64,000 nucleotides of DNA from Microbacterium fluvii (GTDB lineage: Bacteria; Actinomycetota; Actinomycetes; Actinomycetales; Microbacteriaceae). Under the pieces are notes generated by a model, which was given only the letters and a program-made list of their open reading frames with translations, was not told the DNA's origin and made no database searches. Made by a program: the position numbers and the translations under genes. The stretch spans positions 806,001 to 870,000 of the forward strand of contig NZ_JAOPFX010000001.1 in the NCBI RefSeq assembly GCF_025515205.1, written 5' to 3'. Of the stretch, positions 18,050-27,470 are shown one piece after another; positions within the stretch are counted from its first letter, which is position 1; each line of letters opens with the position of its first letter.

Positions 18050-19522
18050 GTGAGTAAACCTGTCGACGTGGTCCTGATCGGCGGTGGCATCATGAGCGCC
18101 ACCCTCGGAACCCTGCTCAAAGAGCTGCAGCCGGACTGGAAGATCGTCGTCTACGAACGGCTGTCCGAGGTCGCGCAGGAGAGCTCGAACGCGTGGAACA
18201 ACGCCGGCACCGGTCACGCGGCGCTGTGCGAGCTCAACTACATGCCCGAGGGCGCTGATGGCTCGGTCGACGCCGCCAAGGCCGTGCAGATCAACGAGCA
18301 GTTCCAGCAGAGCCGTCAGCTGTGGTCGACCCTCATCGAGCAGGGCGTGCTCGATGCACCCTCGACCTTCATCAACGCGACCCCGCATATGACGTTCGTG
18401 CGGGGCGAGAAGGACGTCGCGTACCTCAAGAAGCGCTACGAGGAGCTCAAGAAGCAGCCGCTGTTCGCCGGCATCGAGTACTCGGAAGACTCTCGCGTGA
18501 TCAACCAGTGGGCGCCCCTGCTGATGCAGAAGCGCCTGAAGGGCGAGCCCTTCGCCGCGACCCGCGTGCCCGCCGGCACCGACGTCGACTTCGGTGCGCT
18601 GACGCGACAGCTGTTCGCCGACCTGAAGAGCAAGGGCGTCGAGGTCGTCACCGACCGGGAGGTGCGCAAGCTCCGCAAGCGCGCTGACGGCACCTGGCGC
18701 GTGACCTGGCGCAACGCCATCGGGCGCACGCCGGGGGAGACCTCCGCGCGGTTCGTCTTCGTCGGAGCGGGCGGGTGGGCTCTCAAGCTCCTGCAGTCCT
18801 CCGGCATCCCCGAGATCTCGGGCTACGGCGTCTTCCCGATCGGCGGCCAGTTCCTCAAGACCAGCAACCCCGCCATCGTCGCCCAGCACAAGGCGAAGGT
18901 GTATTCGCAGGCGTCGGTGGGCGCGCCGCCCATGTCGGTGCCGCATCTGGACACCCGCGTCGTCGACGGCGAGGCGTCGCTGCTGTTCGGGCCGTTCGCG
19001 ACCTTCAGCCCCAAGTTCCTGAAGAAGGGCCGCATCACCGACATCGTCGCGCAGGTGCGCCCCGGCAACATCGGCCCGATGCTCAAGGTCGCCGTCACGA
19101 ACTTCGACCTCGTGAAGTACCTCGTCGGCGAGCTCGCCAAGACCCACCGCAAGAAGGTCGACAGCCTGCGGGTGTTCATGCCGACCGCGAAGGACGAGGA
19201 CTGGACCCTCATCCAGGCCGGCCAGCGCGCCCAGGTCATGAAGAAGGACCCCCAGAAGGGCGGTGTGCTGCAGTTCGGCACCGAGGTGATCTCGTCGGCC
19301 GACGGATCGATCGCCGGCCTCCTCGGCGCCTCGCCGGGGGCCTCGACGGCCGTCTCGATCATGCTGGGGCTGCTCAAGACCTGCTTCCCCGAGCGCATCG
19401 AGGGCTGGGAGCCGCGGCTGCGCCAGCTCATCCCGAGCTACGGCGAGACGCTGAACCCCCGGCCGGAGGCCGCGGCGGCGACCCTCTCCAAGACCGCGGA
19501 GGTGCTCGCTCTCAACGTGTGA
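18050..19522 (+). CDS. mqo: Malate:quinone oxidoreductase
   Basis: A 490-residue FAD-dependent, membrane-associated enzyme that oxidises malate to oxaloacetate and passes electrons to menaquinone. The N-terminal dinucleotide fold is VVLIGGGIMSATLGTLLKEL, followed by Mqo signatures SSNAWNNAGTGHAALCELNY, RVPAGTDVDFGALTRQL, GYGVFPIGGQFL and LLGASPGASTAVSIMLGLL. It replaces or complements NAD-malate dehydrogenase in many actinobacteria. The GTG at 18050 follows TAGACT (18036-18041) by 8 nt. It is monocistronic by spacing. Confidence 0.95.
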   Translation: MSKPVDVVLIGGGIMSATLGTLLKELQPDWKIVVYERLSEVAQESSNAWNNAGTGHAALCELNYMPEGADGSVDAAKAVQINEQFQQSRQLWSTLIEQGVLDAPSTFINATPHMTFVRGEKDVAYLKKRYEELKKQPLFAGIEYSEDSRVINQWAPLLMQKRLKGEPFAATRVPAGTDVDFGALTRQLFADLKSKGVEVVTDREVRKLRKRADGTWRVTWRNAIGRTPGETSARFVFVGAGGWALKLLQSSGIPEISGYGVFPIGGQFLKTSNPAIVAQHKAKVYSQASVGAPPMSVPHLDTRVVDGEASLLFGPFATFSPKFLKKGRITDIVAQVRPGNIGPMLKVAVTNFDLVKYLVGELAKTHRKKVDSLRVFMPTAKDEDWTLIQAGQRAQVMKKDPQKGGVLQFGTEVISSADGSIAGLLGASPGASTAVSIMLGLLKTCFPERIEGWEPRLRQLIPSYGETLNPRPEAAAATLSKTAEVLALNV

Positions 19523-19620
19523 ACCGCGTACTCCTCGTGGCCGACGGGGTCGACGTCGACCCTGTGAAAATCGTCAGAGTCTTGTAAGACTGGCCTGACG
19601 GATGCTGCGGGGGGTCACAC

Positions 19621-22600
19621 ATGAGCGCACAACGGGTCCGATGGCTGGCGGCATCGGCGACGGCCATCCTGCTGCTCCTGGGCTCCGTCGCCCCCGCATC
19701 GGCGGACTCCGTCGTCGAGCCGGACGCGCTGACTGTGGCGGATATCGCCACTCCGGCAGCGACCGAGACCGCGTCGTCGACGCCCACGGCCACCCCGACG
19801 CCCAGCGCCACGCCGACGGCTGAGACCTCGCCCGCCCCCTCGCCGAGCACGACCGCCGTGCCCGCCCCCGAGGCGAGCACCCCCGCCGCGCCGAGCGCCG
19901 AGCCGACTTCGACCCCTGAGCCCTCTGCGGCGGCCAGCCCGACACCGCGGGCAGAGGCCACCGCGACCCCGGCCGCGCGTGACCGTCAGCTCGTGACGCC
20001 GATGCTGCTGCCAGGTGCGACCCCCACGGCGTCGCTGTCGATCCAGAAGGCCGCGTCGGCGGGCACCGTGAGCCCCGGCGACCAGTTCACCTATACGATC
20101 CAGTTCCAGTGCACGGCGGGCACTGTCAGCGGGTGCGTGAATGCCGAGCTGACCGACCCCATGCCTGCCTATCTGACCGTGGTGGGCACACCCAAGGTCA
20201 CCGGGACCGCGAACTACGACGCGGGCGCGACCACCTCGTCGACGTTGGATGTGGTCTTCACCGATGCCCTCGGTGGCGGCACCGTCGGACTCGCGCCGGG
20301 CAAGGTCGTCACGGTGCAGGTGACGGTGCATGTCGACGACGACGCCCCCGCCTCGGCCGACGGCACGGTGCTCACCAACACGGCCACGATCACCGCAGAC
20401 AACGCGACCTCAAAGAGCGCCGTTGCCAGCTCGACGCTCGCGGTGGAGCCGACGATCGCGGCTGGCGCATCGAAGAGCTTCACGCCGAGCTCCGGGCTGA
20501 ACACCACGGGCGCCACCACCGAGATCAGCGTCACGGGGCAGAACGGGTCGAATGTGCCGGTCGAGCGGCTCGTGATCTCCGACCCCGTTCTCGACGGCTC
20601 CGGCGTGCCGACCACCGACATCAACGCATTCACCTACCTCACGCTCGACGGGATCACCGGCGTGCAGGCCCCCGCCGGCGCCGACACCGTGCAGCTGCGC
20701 GTGTACGACCCGACTCTCCCAGGGTGGGTCGCCGGCGATGAACTGCCCGTTCCGCAATCGACCCTCCCGATCCCGGACGGCGTCGATCCCACCGTGATCA
20801 CGGGTTTCCAGTTCATCTTCCGCAGCACAGACGGCGACGACATCCCGCCAGGTGCCGGCGCCACGGTGAACGGTACGGCCCACCTGTCGGAGCCCATCCC
20901 CGAAGAGGAGCTGCCGTTCGACATCTCCAACACCACCGAGACGGTGGTCACCACGGCGGGAGGCCGGTCGGCGCGAGACGCCGACGTGGCGCACTACCAG
21001 GTCGGCTCGAGCGTCATCGACGTCTCGGCGGGCAAGTCGTTCGATCCCGCCGTGGTGCGGGCGGGCGAGAACTCGACAGCCACCCTCACCGCGGGCAACG
21101 ACTCGACGGGAACCATCGACTCCCTGACGCTCGTCGAGCCCGCCCCGGCCGGTCGCGGATTCTTCGGAGCCGACGACTTCGTCTTCGTGCAGATGGGATC
21201 GGCCGACGGCGGCGGAATCGTCTGGCCGGACGGTGCGAGCCAGGCCACCATCACCTATGAGTGCGCGGGCACACCCGCAGACCCGCAGACCACGGAAGAT
21301 CCGAACACGCTCCCCGACCCGCCGGCAGGATGCGACCCCGTCACCGGCTTCTCGGTGACCTTCACGGGGCAGATCAGCCCCGGAGCGCAGGCGACCATCC
21401 CGTTCGTGGTGCAGACGCCCACCGATCAGACCGGCGAGGAGGCGCTGCATCTGAACGCCGTGCGCGTGGTCGGGCAGCGTGGTGACGACACCGGCAGCGC
21501 GCAGGCGGTCGCGCCCATCCGCACGATCATCGATCGGATCGACGTCGAGGCGGGCAAGCGTCTGTACCCGAGCACGATCCCCTCGTACCCGGGACAGATC
21601 GTGACGGCGCAGCTCACCGGCAAGCTCCAGGAGTTCCCCGCTTCCACCGTCTCGGCCTCGACGATCGTCGTGCAGGATCCCGACGTACTGCCCGACCCCA
21701 ACCAGTGGTACGACGACTTCGACCCGCAGGCGGTCGTCGGAACTCCCGTTCCGGCATGCGCGTCGCTGACCGTTCAGTACACGGTCGACGGCACATCGTG
21801 GGTCTCCATCCCGAGCATGACGGGTATCGCTGGAGCCGCGATCTTCAACGCGGTCTTCCCGCCCAGCGTGCAGCAGAACGCCATCGGCATTCGGTTCGTC
21901 TACACGGCGGCACCGGCAGGGGGCGAATGCTCCGGCGGATTCCCGCCTGGCACCACTGTCAGCCCCAACCTCTCCTTCACGCTCGGCGCGGACGCCCCGA
22001 ACGAGACCGTGGGCACGCTCACCGACTGCACCGTGACCTCCGCCGCGGCGCCCACGGCCGACGACGCCGAGTCCGACCCCGCATGCGACAGCGTCGACCT
22101 CACACCTGTGACGCCGGGGACCATCGACCCGATCGACAAGAGCTGGTCGCCCGAGACCGTCGTCGAGCGTTCCCAGGCCGAGACCACGGTCGCGCTCGGG
22201 TGGTCGACGGGCGGCTTCACCGGCACGGGGCGCATCGACATCTCCGACACCGCATCGCCGGCGACCACCGCGGTCGCCGACAGTTCGTTCGACGCATTCG
22301 ACCTCGTCAGCATCGCGCCGATCACCGAGGCGATGGACCCGTGGCTGCGTTACGACCAGATCCTCGCCGTGCAGCTCTATCTGCTGCCGGCCGGCAGCAC
22401 CGACCCCTCCGCCGGGTCGTGGGTGCGCGCGTCGGCAGACCCCTGCCCCACAGCCTGTGACGGGACATTCCCGGGATACACCCTGACCGACGACGAGCGC
22501 GAGCGCGCGATCGGGTTCCGGCTGAGCTACGTCGAGAGCCCGAACCGCGCCGACCGCGTGGACGGCCCCACGGCGCCCGCCGTCGGCTCGGGCGTTGCCG

Positions 22601-25600
22601 CATCCACCGGCAACGATCGCCACATCGACGCCGTGCTCCTGCTGCGCGATCTGCGACGAAGCGACGGTCAGCCGGTGGTGGCGTCCGACGAGTACAACGT
22701 CCCAGGGGAGGAGGGCGCGGTGAACAACACCGTGCGGCTGGACCCGTATTGGAACGTGGATGACACCGAGCCGATTCTCACCCGTACCGACGCGGACGAC
22801 ATCCTGATCACGAATGTCGATGTCACCGTCGATGGCACCAAGACGTGGGAAGGCGGCCCGCTCGGAATCCCCGAGACCGGCGTCGACCAGAGCCGCTACC
22901 CGACAGGCAGGGTGACGGTCACCGCGTCGAACACCACGCCGGCGAAGCTCGACCTGCTCTCGATCACCGAGCCCGACATCAGCGACGAGGGTCCGAGTTC
23001 GTGCACCGAGGATCCGTTCGAGCAGTTCACCCTCGTCGGGTTCGCCTCGATCACGGCGCCCGACGCGATCGGCGCAGACGACGTCACCATCGTGCTGACC
23101 CCAGGGCCGAACGGCCAGACCGACTACACCAGAGATGAGGCCCTCGCCCTCGCCGAGGACGATCTCGTCGATGTGACGTCGCTGACCGTGGCCTACACCG
23201 GGCGGATCGATGCGGCGACAGACACCGTCGTCCCGACGGCGACGATCGCCTTCGACGTGAGGCTGAGAGAACAGGGTCGCACCTCCGGCGACGCGCCGAC
23301 GCCGGGCACGGTGTGCGACCAGGTCAAGGTCGAGGCCTCCGACATGGTCGACTTCCCTGACGACACCGACACCGAGGACACCTACCCCACGGCTGACATC
23401 GACCTGGTCGCGCAGGGCATCGACGTCCTCGCCGGCAAGACGATCACTCCCGGGAGCATCACGGAGCCTTCCGCGGGGCCTGTGACCGTGGGTCTGTCGG
23501 GTCAGCCGACCGGAGTCGGCGGCACGGGGTCGCCCGCCTCTCGCGCGGTCGAGCTCGTGCTCACCGACGACTCGACGACGTTCTTCAACCAGTACGACTT
23601 CGGCGCGTTCGGTCCGCTCTCGCTCACCTCGCCCATCGACCGGGTGCAGGTCGACGCACTCGTCGGCGGCACCTGGTCGGTCGGGGAAGCGGGGCCGGTG
23701 CTGACCGGCGCGAGCTGGGTGAATGGCACCGCCGGCACGTCGCTCGCGCTGCCGACCGGTGTCGCGGGGGCGGACGTCGTCGGCCTGCGCTTCACGTTCA
23801 CCCGCGCCGACGGAGCCAACTGGGAGAACCCGGCCAACCCCGTGCAGAACGTCTCGTTCCAGGCGACCAGGCGTGACAGCCTCCGCACCGGAGGGTCGGT
23901 GGAGTCGGACCTGGCCGGCAGCGCGCCGGCGCCAGGGGAGGACGACCCCGGCGTGGCCACGAACCTCGTCGTCGCCGACGTGACCAGCTCGGACGTCGAC
24001 GCCGACGGCGTGCCGCTGAGCGCACAGGAGGACGCCGACGACACGGTGCTCTACCACCACGCCAGCAACGCGGTCACTGTGCGCAAGACCCCCACCGATG
24101 ACACCGTCTCGCCCGGCAGCCCGTTCACCTACACGATGACCTTCGTCAACAGCGGCGACATCGACATCGTCGATCCGGTGATCACCGACATCTTCCAGGC
24201 CGATGCCGACGGGCCGCTCATCGAGCTCGCGGCTGACCCCGCCTATGCGTTCGCGCTCAGTTCCGGCACCGGAATGCCGACCGACGCGGCCGACGTCACG
24301 ATCGACGAGTCCGCCACGGGCCTGGTCTTCACCTTCCCGGCCGGGAGCGTGCTGGAAGTCGGCGACACCTACACGATCAGCTACCAGGCGGTCACCCGTG
24401 CGGGGCTGCCGGCGGGGACCGAGTTCACCAACACCGTCGGCATCACCGGTGAGCGTCCGTGGGACGAGTGCGACGGCGGCGGCGAGCCGGGGTCAGGGCT
24501 CGACGCCGGCACCGGCGAGTGCCGCACGGTCGCACGCGACACCGTCATCTCAGCGGCCGCGGTGGGCGTCAGCAAACTCGTGCGGGCACAAGGCTCCGAC
24601 GAACTCGGGGTCGTGATCGATCCGCTCGTGACCACCGGTGCGGACTGCGCGGCCGACGCCGACGGGTTCTACGCCCGTCCGTGCCTGCCGATCGCCGAGC
24701 CTGGCGGCGACATCACGTGGCGCTGGCACTTCGTCAACGCGGGCAACCAGCCTCTGGACCGCATCCTGGGCATCGACCGGCTGCCTGCGCCCGGCGATGC
24801 GGTGGCCACCGCGCCGAGCCTGGAGAGGCTGAGCGACTGGCGGCCCCTCCTGACCGGCGTGCGTCCCGTGCTCGCATCGGGCAGCGGCACGCTGAACGTG
24901 TACTACACCACCGGTTCCGATTGGTGCGATGGGCCGGCGGGCGCCGACGGGCAGCTGCTGTGCCCGGAACTCGATTGGGTCGAGTGGCCCGCAGGCATCG
25001 CTCTCCCGATCGATCCGGCCAGCGTCACCGGACTGCAGACCGAATATCTGCCGACCGGCGCGCTGGCGCCCGCGGGCACCTTCGACGTCGATGTGGCCAT
25101 GGCAGCCCCTGCGTATTCTCCTGCCGACACCCCGAACACATCGGCGATGTCGTCTGAAGACACCTACGCCTTCAACAGCGTCGGCACGTCGGCGCGCGAG
25201 GGCGGACAGGCCGCCGCCGACGACATCGTCGTGTTCGCGGTCGGCGACTACACGCTGACCACTGAGCCGCCACGCGTCGGCGTCGGCCTCGCGCACGGCG
25301 GCCTCGTCGTCGAGAAGCAGGTGACCGGGGCCGCCGCCGGCCAGTACGCGCCGGACACCTTCGAGGTCACCCTGTCGTGCGTCTCGGCGGGGGTGTACGT
25401 GCCGCTGCCCGCCGATGTCGCCGCCCTCACTCTCGAAGCCGGCACCCCCGTGACGATCTACGATCTGCCGTACGGCGCGGTGTGCACCCTCGGCGAGGGC
25501 GACAACGGGCAGACAACGTCGCAGACCACCTCGGCGACCGTGCAGCGCGAGGTCGCCGACTTCGAGACGGCGACCCTCGTCAACGACTACGAGTACGCCT

Positions 25601-27048
25601 CGCTGTCGGTGACCAAGACGGTGGATTCGGATGCGGTGGACCAGGACGGTGGGCCGGTCGAGTACGGCCCCTTCACGGTGAGCGTGGAGTGCTTCTTCCT
25701 CGGCGACGCCGTGTACGCGACCGGTTACGGCCCTGACGACCCCATGACGGCCGATCTCTCGGACGGCGAGGTGGTGACCTTCGACGGGCTTCCGGCCGGC
25801 GCGGAATGCACGGTGGAGGAGACCGACGACAAGGGGGCGGCCACGACGACCATCGTGACCACGGTGGGTGACGACGACGCCGTCACCACCGACGGCACGG
25901 TCTCGGACCCGATCGAACTCGCCCCCGACGACGACGGCGCCGCCAACTCGGCCGAGGTGATCAACGCGTTCGAGGTGGGCCGCCTCCCGATCGTCAAGAT
26001 CGTCGACGGCGATGTCGCCGATCTCTACGGAGCGGGACCCTTCACGGTGCACGTGCGGTGCGTGCTCTCCGACGACACCGGCATCCGCGAGGTGTTCGAC
26101 GACGACGTGGTGCTCGGCGGGGGTGCGCCGCTGAGCGCCGTCATCGTCGACCTCGCCGCCGGAGCGCAGTGCCTGGTGACCGAGCCGGCCGACGGCGGAG
26201 CCTCGACCAGCACCGTCTCGCCGACGGGGCCCATCCCGGTCGACCCTGATGAGCCCGTGCAGGTCACGGTGACGAACACGTTCGATCCGGCGGTGCTCTA
26301 TGTCGACAAGGTGGTGGACGGCGATGCCGCGGGCTTCGCGCCCGACACGTTCCCGATCGAGGTCATCTGCATCGCCGATGGCGAGCTGCTGCCAGGCTTC
26401 CCGCTGACGGTGGAGGTGACACCAGGCACCCCCGTCGAGATCGACACCCTCGCCGGCGCCGGGTGCGCGGCGATCGAGACCGACACCGGAGCGGCCACCG
26501 AGGTCGTCTACGACCCGCCGTCTCCTAGCGGCGCCAGCTCGGACGCCGTCCTCGTCGATCCGGACGACCCGCCCACCATCACGGTGACCAATACCTATCG
26601 CGCGGGCGGCCTCCAGATCGTCAAGCGCATCACCGGCAGCGGGGCGACCGCCGCGACAGGGCCGTTCGTCTTCTCCGTCGTGTGCGCATTCGACGGCGAC
26701 CCCGCGGCGTTCTCCGAGTCGGTCACGCTGCGGCCTGCGGGGAGCCTCACGATCTCCTCCGACGTCATCGAGCCGCTGCCGGTGGGTGCCGAGTGCACCG
26801 TCGCCGAGACCGACGACGGCGGCGCGGATCAGACCCCGCCGCCGGTCACGGTGATCATCCCGGATCCGGACGACGAACCCGCCGTCGTGCGCGCCCAGTT
26901 CGAGAACGAGTTCACCGCCGACCTCGCCGGCACCGGCGGCGTTCCCGCGTGGTGGCTGCTCTCGCTGGCCGGCGGCGTGCTGATGCTCGGTCTCGCGCTC
27001 GGACTCGGTGCGGCGGTGCGCCGTCGTTCGGGCAGAGTGGAGGGGTGA
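19621..27048 (+). CDS. Giant sortase-type surface adhesin with DUF11-like and DUF5979 repeats
   Basis: A 2475-residue exported protein. Signal peptide 1-28 (ending PASA) is followed by a Thr/Pro/Ala linker to about residue 130. A long array of DUF11-like or isopeptide-type beta domains follows, recognisable by recurrent AGKSFxP and TNTxxxT motifs (about 135-1890). Five DUF5979-like domains start near 1893, 1994, 2120, 2223 and 2328 (GGLVVEKQVTG, ASLSVTKTVDS, GRLPIVKIVDG, AVLYVDKVVDG, GGLQIVKRITG). The C-terminus has LAGTG at 2435, a hydrophobic helix and RRRSGR, a class E sortase signal. It is likely wall-anchored and involved in adhesion; the ligand is unknown. Confidence 0.85.
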   Translation: MSAQRVRWLAASATAILLLLGSVAPASADSVVEPDALTVADIATPAATETASSTPTATPTPSATPTAETSPAPSPSTTAVPAPEASTPAAPSAEPTSTPEPSAAASPTPRAEATATPAARDRQLVTPMLLPGATPTASLSIQKAASAGTVSPGDQFTYTIQFQCTAGTVSGCVNAELTDPMPAYLTVVGTPKVTGTANYDAGATTSSTLDVVFTDALGGGTVGLAPGKVVTVQVTVHVDDDAPASADGTVLTNTATITADNATSKSAVASSTLAVEPTIAAGASKSFTPSSGLNTTGATTEISVTGQNGSNVPVERLVISDPVLDGSGVPTTDINAFTYLTLDGITGVQAPAGADTVQLRVYDPTLPGWVAGDELPVPQSTLPIPDGVDPTVITGFQFIFRSTDGDDIPPGAGATVNGTAHLSEPIPEEELPFDISNTTETVVTTAGGRSARDADVAHYQVGSSVIDVSAGKSFDPAVVRAGENSTATLTAGNDSTGTIDSLTLVEPAPAGRGFFGADDFVFVQMGSADGGGIVWPDGASQATITYECAGTPADPQTTEDPNTLPDPPAGCDPVTGFSVTFTGQISPGAQATIPFVVQTPTDQTGEEALHLNAVRVVGQRGDDTGSAQAVAPIRTIIDRIDVEAGKRLYPSTIPSYPGQIVTAQLTGKLQEFPASTVSASTIVVQDPDVLPDPNQWYDDFDPQAVVGTPVPACASLTVQYTVDGTSWVSIPSMTGIAGAAIFNAVFPPSVQQNAIGIRFVYTAAPAGGECSGGFPPGTTVSPNLSFTLGADAPNETVGTLTDCTVTSAAAPTADDAESDPACDSVDLTPVTPGTIDPIDKSWSPETVVERSQAETTVALGWSTGGFTGTGRIDISDTASPATTAVADSSFDAFDLVSIAPITEAMDPWLRYDQILAVQLYLLPAGSTDPSAGSWVRASADPCPTACDGTFPGYTLTDDERERAIGFRLSYVESPNRADRVDGPTAPAVGSGVAASTGNDRHIDAVLLLRDLRRSDGQPVVASDEYNVPGEEGAVNNTVRLDPYWNVDDTEPILTRTDADDILITNVDVTVDGTKTWEGGPLGIPETGVDQSRYPTGRVTVTASNTTPAKLDLLSITEPDISDEGPSSCTEDPFEQFTLVGFASITAPDAIGADDVTIVLTPGPNGQTDYTRDEALALAEDDLVDVTSLTVAYTGRIDAATDTVVPTATIAFDVRLREQGRTSGDAPTPGTVCDQVKVEASDMVDFPDDTDTEDTYPTADIDLVAQGIDVLAGKTITPGSITEPSAGPVTVGLSGQPTGVGGTGSPASRAVELVLTDDSTTFFNQYDFGAFGPLSLTSPIDRVQVDALVGGTWSVGEAGPVLTGASWVNGTAGTSLALPTGVAGADVVGLRFTFTRADGANWENPANPVQNVSFQATRRDSLRTGGSVESDLAGSAPAPGEDDPGVATNLVVADVTSSDVDADGVPLSAQEDADDTVLYHHASNAVTVRKTPTDDTVSPGSPFTYTMTFVNSGDIDIVDPVITDIFQADADGPLIELAADPAYAFALSSGTGMPTDAADVTIDESATGLVFTFPAGSVLEVGDTYTISYQAVTRAGLPAGTEFTNTVGITGERPWDECDGGGEPGSGLDAGTGECRTVARDTVISAAAVGVSKLVRAQGSDELGVVIDPLVTTGADCAADADGFYARPCLPIAEPGGDITWRWHFVNAGNQPLDRILGIDRLPAPGDAVATAPSLERLSDWRPLLTGVRPVLASGSGTLNVYYTTGSDWCDGPAGADGQLLCPELDWVEWPAGIALPIDPASVTGLQTEYLPTGALAPAGTFDVDVAMAAPAYSPADTPNTSAMSSEDTYAFNSVGTSAREGGQAAADDIVVFAVGDYTLTTEPPRVGVGLAHGGLVVEKQVTGAAAGQYAPDTFEVTLSCVSAGVYVPLPADVAALTLEAGTPVTIYDLPYGAVCTLGEGDNGQTTSQTTSATVQREVADFETATLVNDYEYASLSVTKTVDSDAVDQDGGPVEYGPFTVSVECFFLGDAVYATGYGPDDPMTADLSDGEVVTFDGLPAGAECTVEETDDKGAATTTIVTTVGDDDAVTTDGTVSDPIELAPDDDGAANSAEVINAFEVGRLPIVKIVDGDVADLYGAGPFTVHVRCVLSDDTGIREVFDDDVVLGGGAPLSAVIVDLAAGAQCLVTEPADGGASTSTVSPTGPIPVDPDEPVQVTVTNTFDPAVLYVDKVVDGDAAGFAPDTFPIEVICIADGELLPGFPLTVEVTPGTPVEIDTLAGAGCAAIETDTGAATEVVYDPPSPSGASSDAVLVDPDDPPTITVTNTYRAGGLQIVKRITGSGATAATGPFVFSVVCAFDGDPAAFSESVTLRPAGSLTISSDVIEPLPVGAECTVAETDDGGADQTPPPVTVIIPDPDDEPAVVRAQFENEFTADLAGTGGVPAWWLLSLAGGVLMLGLALGLGAAVRRRSGRVEG

Positions 27049-27470
27049 GACTCTGGTCGCTGCATCCGTCGCTCCTCGATCGCGCCGCCCTGGTCGCGTG
27101 CTGGCGAGAGGGACTGCTGGCACAGGCGGTGCTGGCCGGCCGCACCCGCGGCTACACGCGGCATCCGCAGCTCGAGCGCTTCCGCGCGGCATCCGACCCC
27201 CTGCAGGCGATCGGGCACTTCCTGATGCAGCAGCAGGCGGAGGCCGTCGTGCGCGGCTACCGGTTCGACCGCGACCGCATCGATGAGGCGGATGCTGCCG
27301 CCCCCGCGATCCCGGTGACCTCCGGGCAGCTGGAGTACGAGTACGCGCACCTGAAGATGAAGCTCGCCGTGCGGGCGCCCGAGCGGCTCGCGCAGCTGCC
27401 GGCGGCCCCGATGCCCGCCGAGACGTTCCTCGTCGTGCCCGGCGGGATCGAATCCTGGGAGCGCCCCTAG
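27045..27470 (+). CDS. Pyrimidine dimer DNA glycosylase-like protein (Pyr_excise family)
   Basis: A 141-residue protein beginning MRLWSLHPSLLDRAALVACWREGLLAQAVLAGRTRGYTRHPQLERF, the conserved opening of the Pfam Pyr_excise family related to phage T4 endonuclease V. It also has AIGHFLMQQQAEAVVRGYRFDRDRI and SGQLEYEYAHLKMKLAVRAPE. It probably excises UV-induced pyrimidine dimers or is a structural relative. The GTG at 27045 overlaps the adhesin stop (GTGA), and its TAG stop interlocks with the convergent sigma-factor stop in CTAG (27467-27470). Family assignment is good; activity is inferred. Confidence 0.75.
   Translation: MRLWSLHPSLLDRAALVACWREGLLAQAVLAGRTRGYTRHPQLERFRAASDPLQAIGHFLMQQQAEAVVRGYRFDRDRIDEADAAAPAIPVTSGQLEYEYAHLKMKLAVRAPERLAQLPAAPMPAETFLVVPGGIESWERP

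Noticed and set aside
20410..24060. 1216-codon antisense open frame opposite the adhesin
   Set aside because: High GC leaves stop-free antisense frames; composition is Arg/Gly/Asp-rich with no domains, whereas the sense strand has a signal peptide, repeated domains and a sorting signal.
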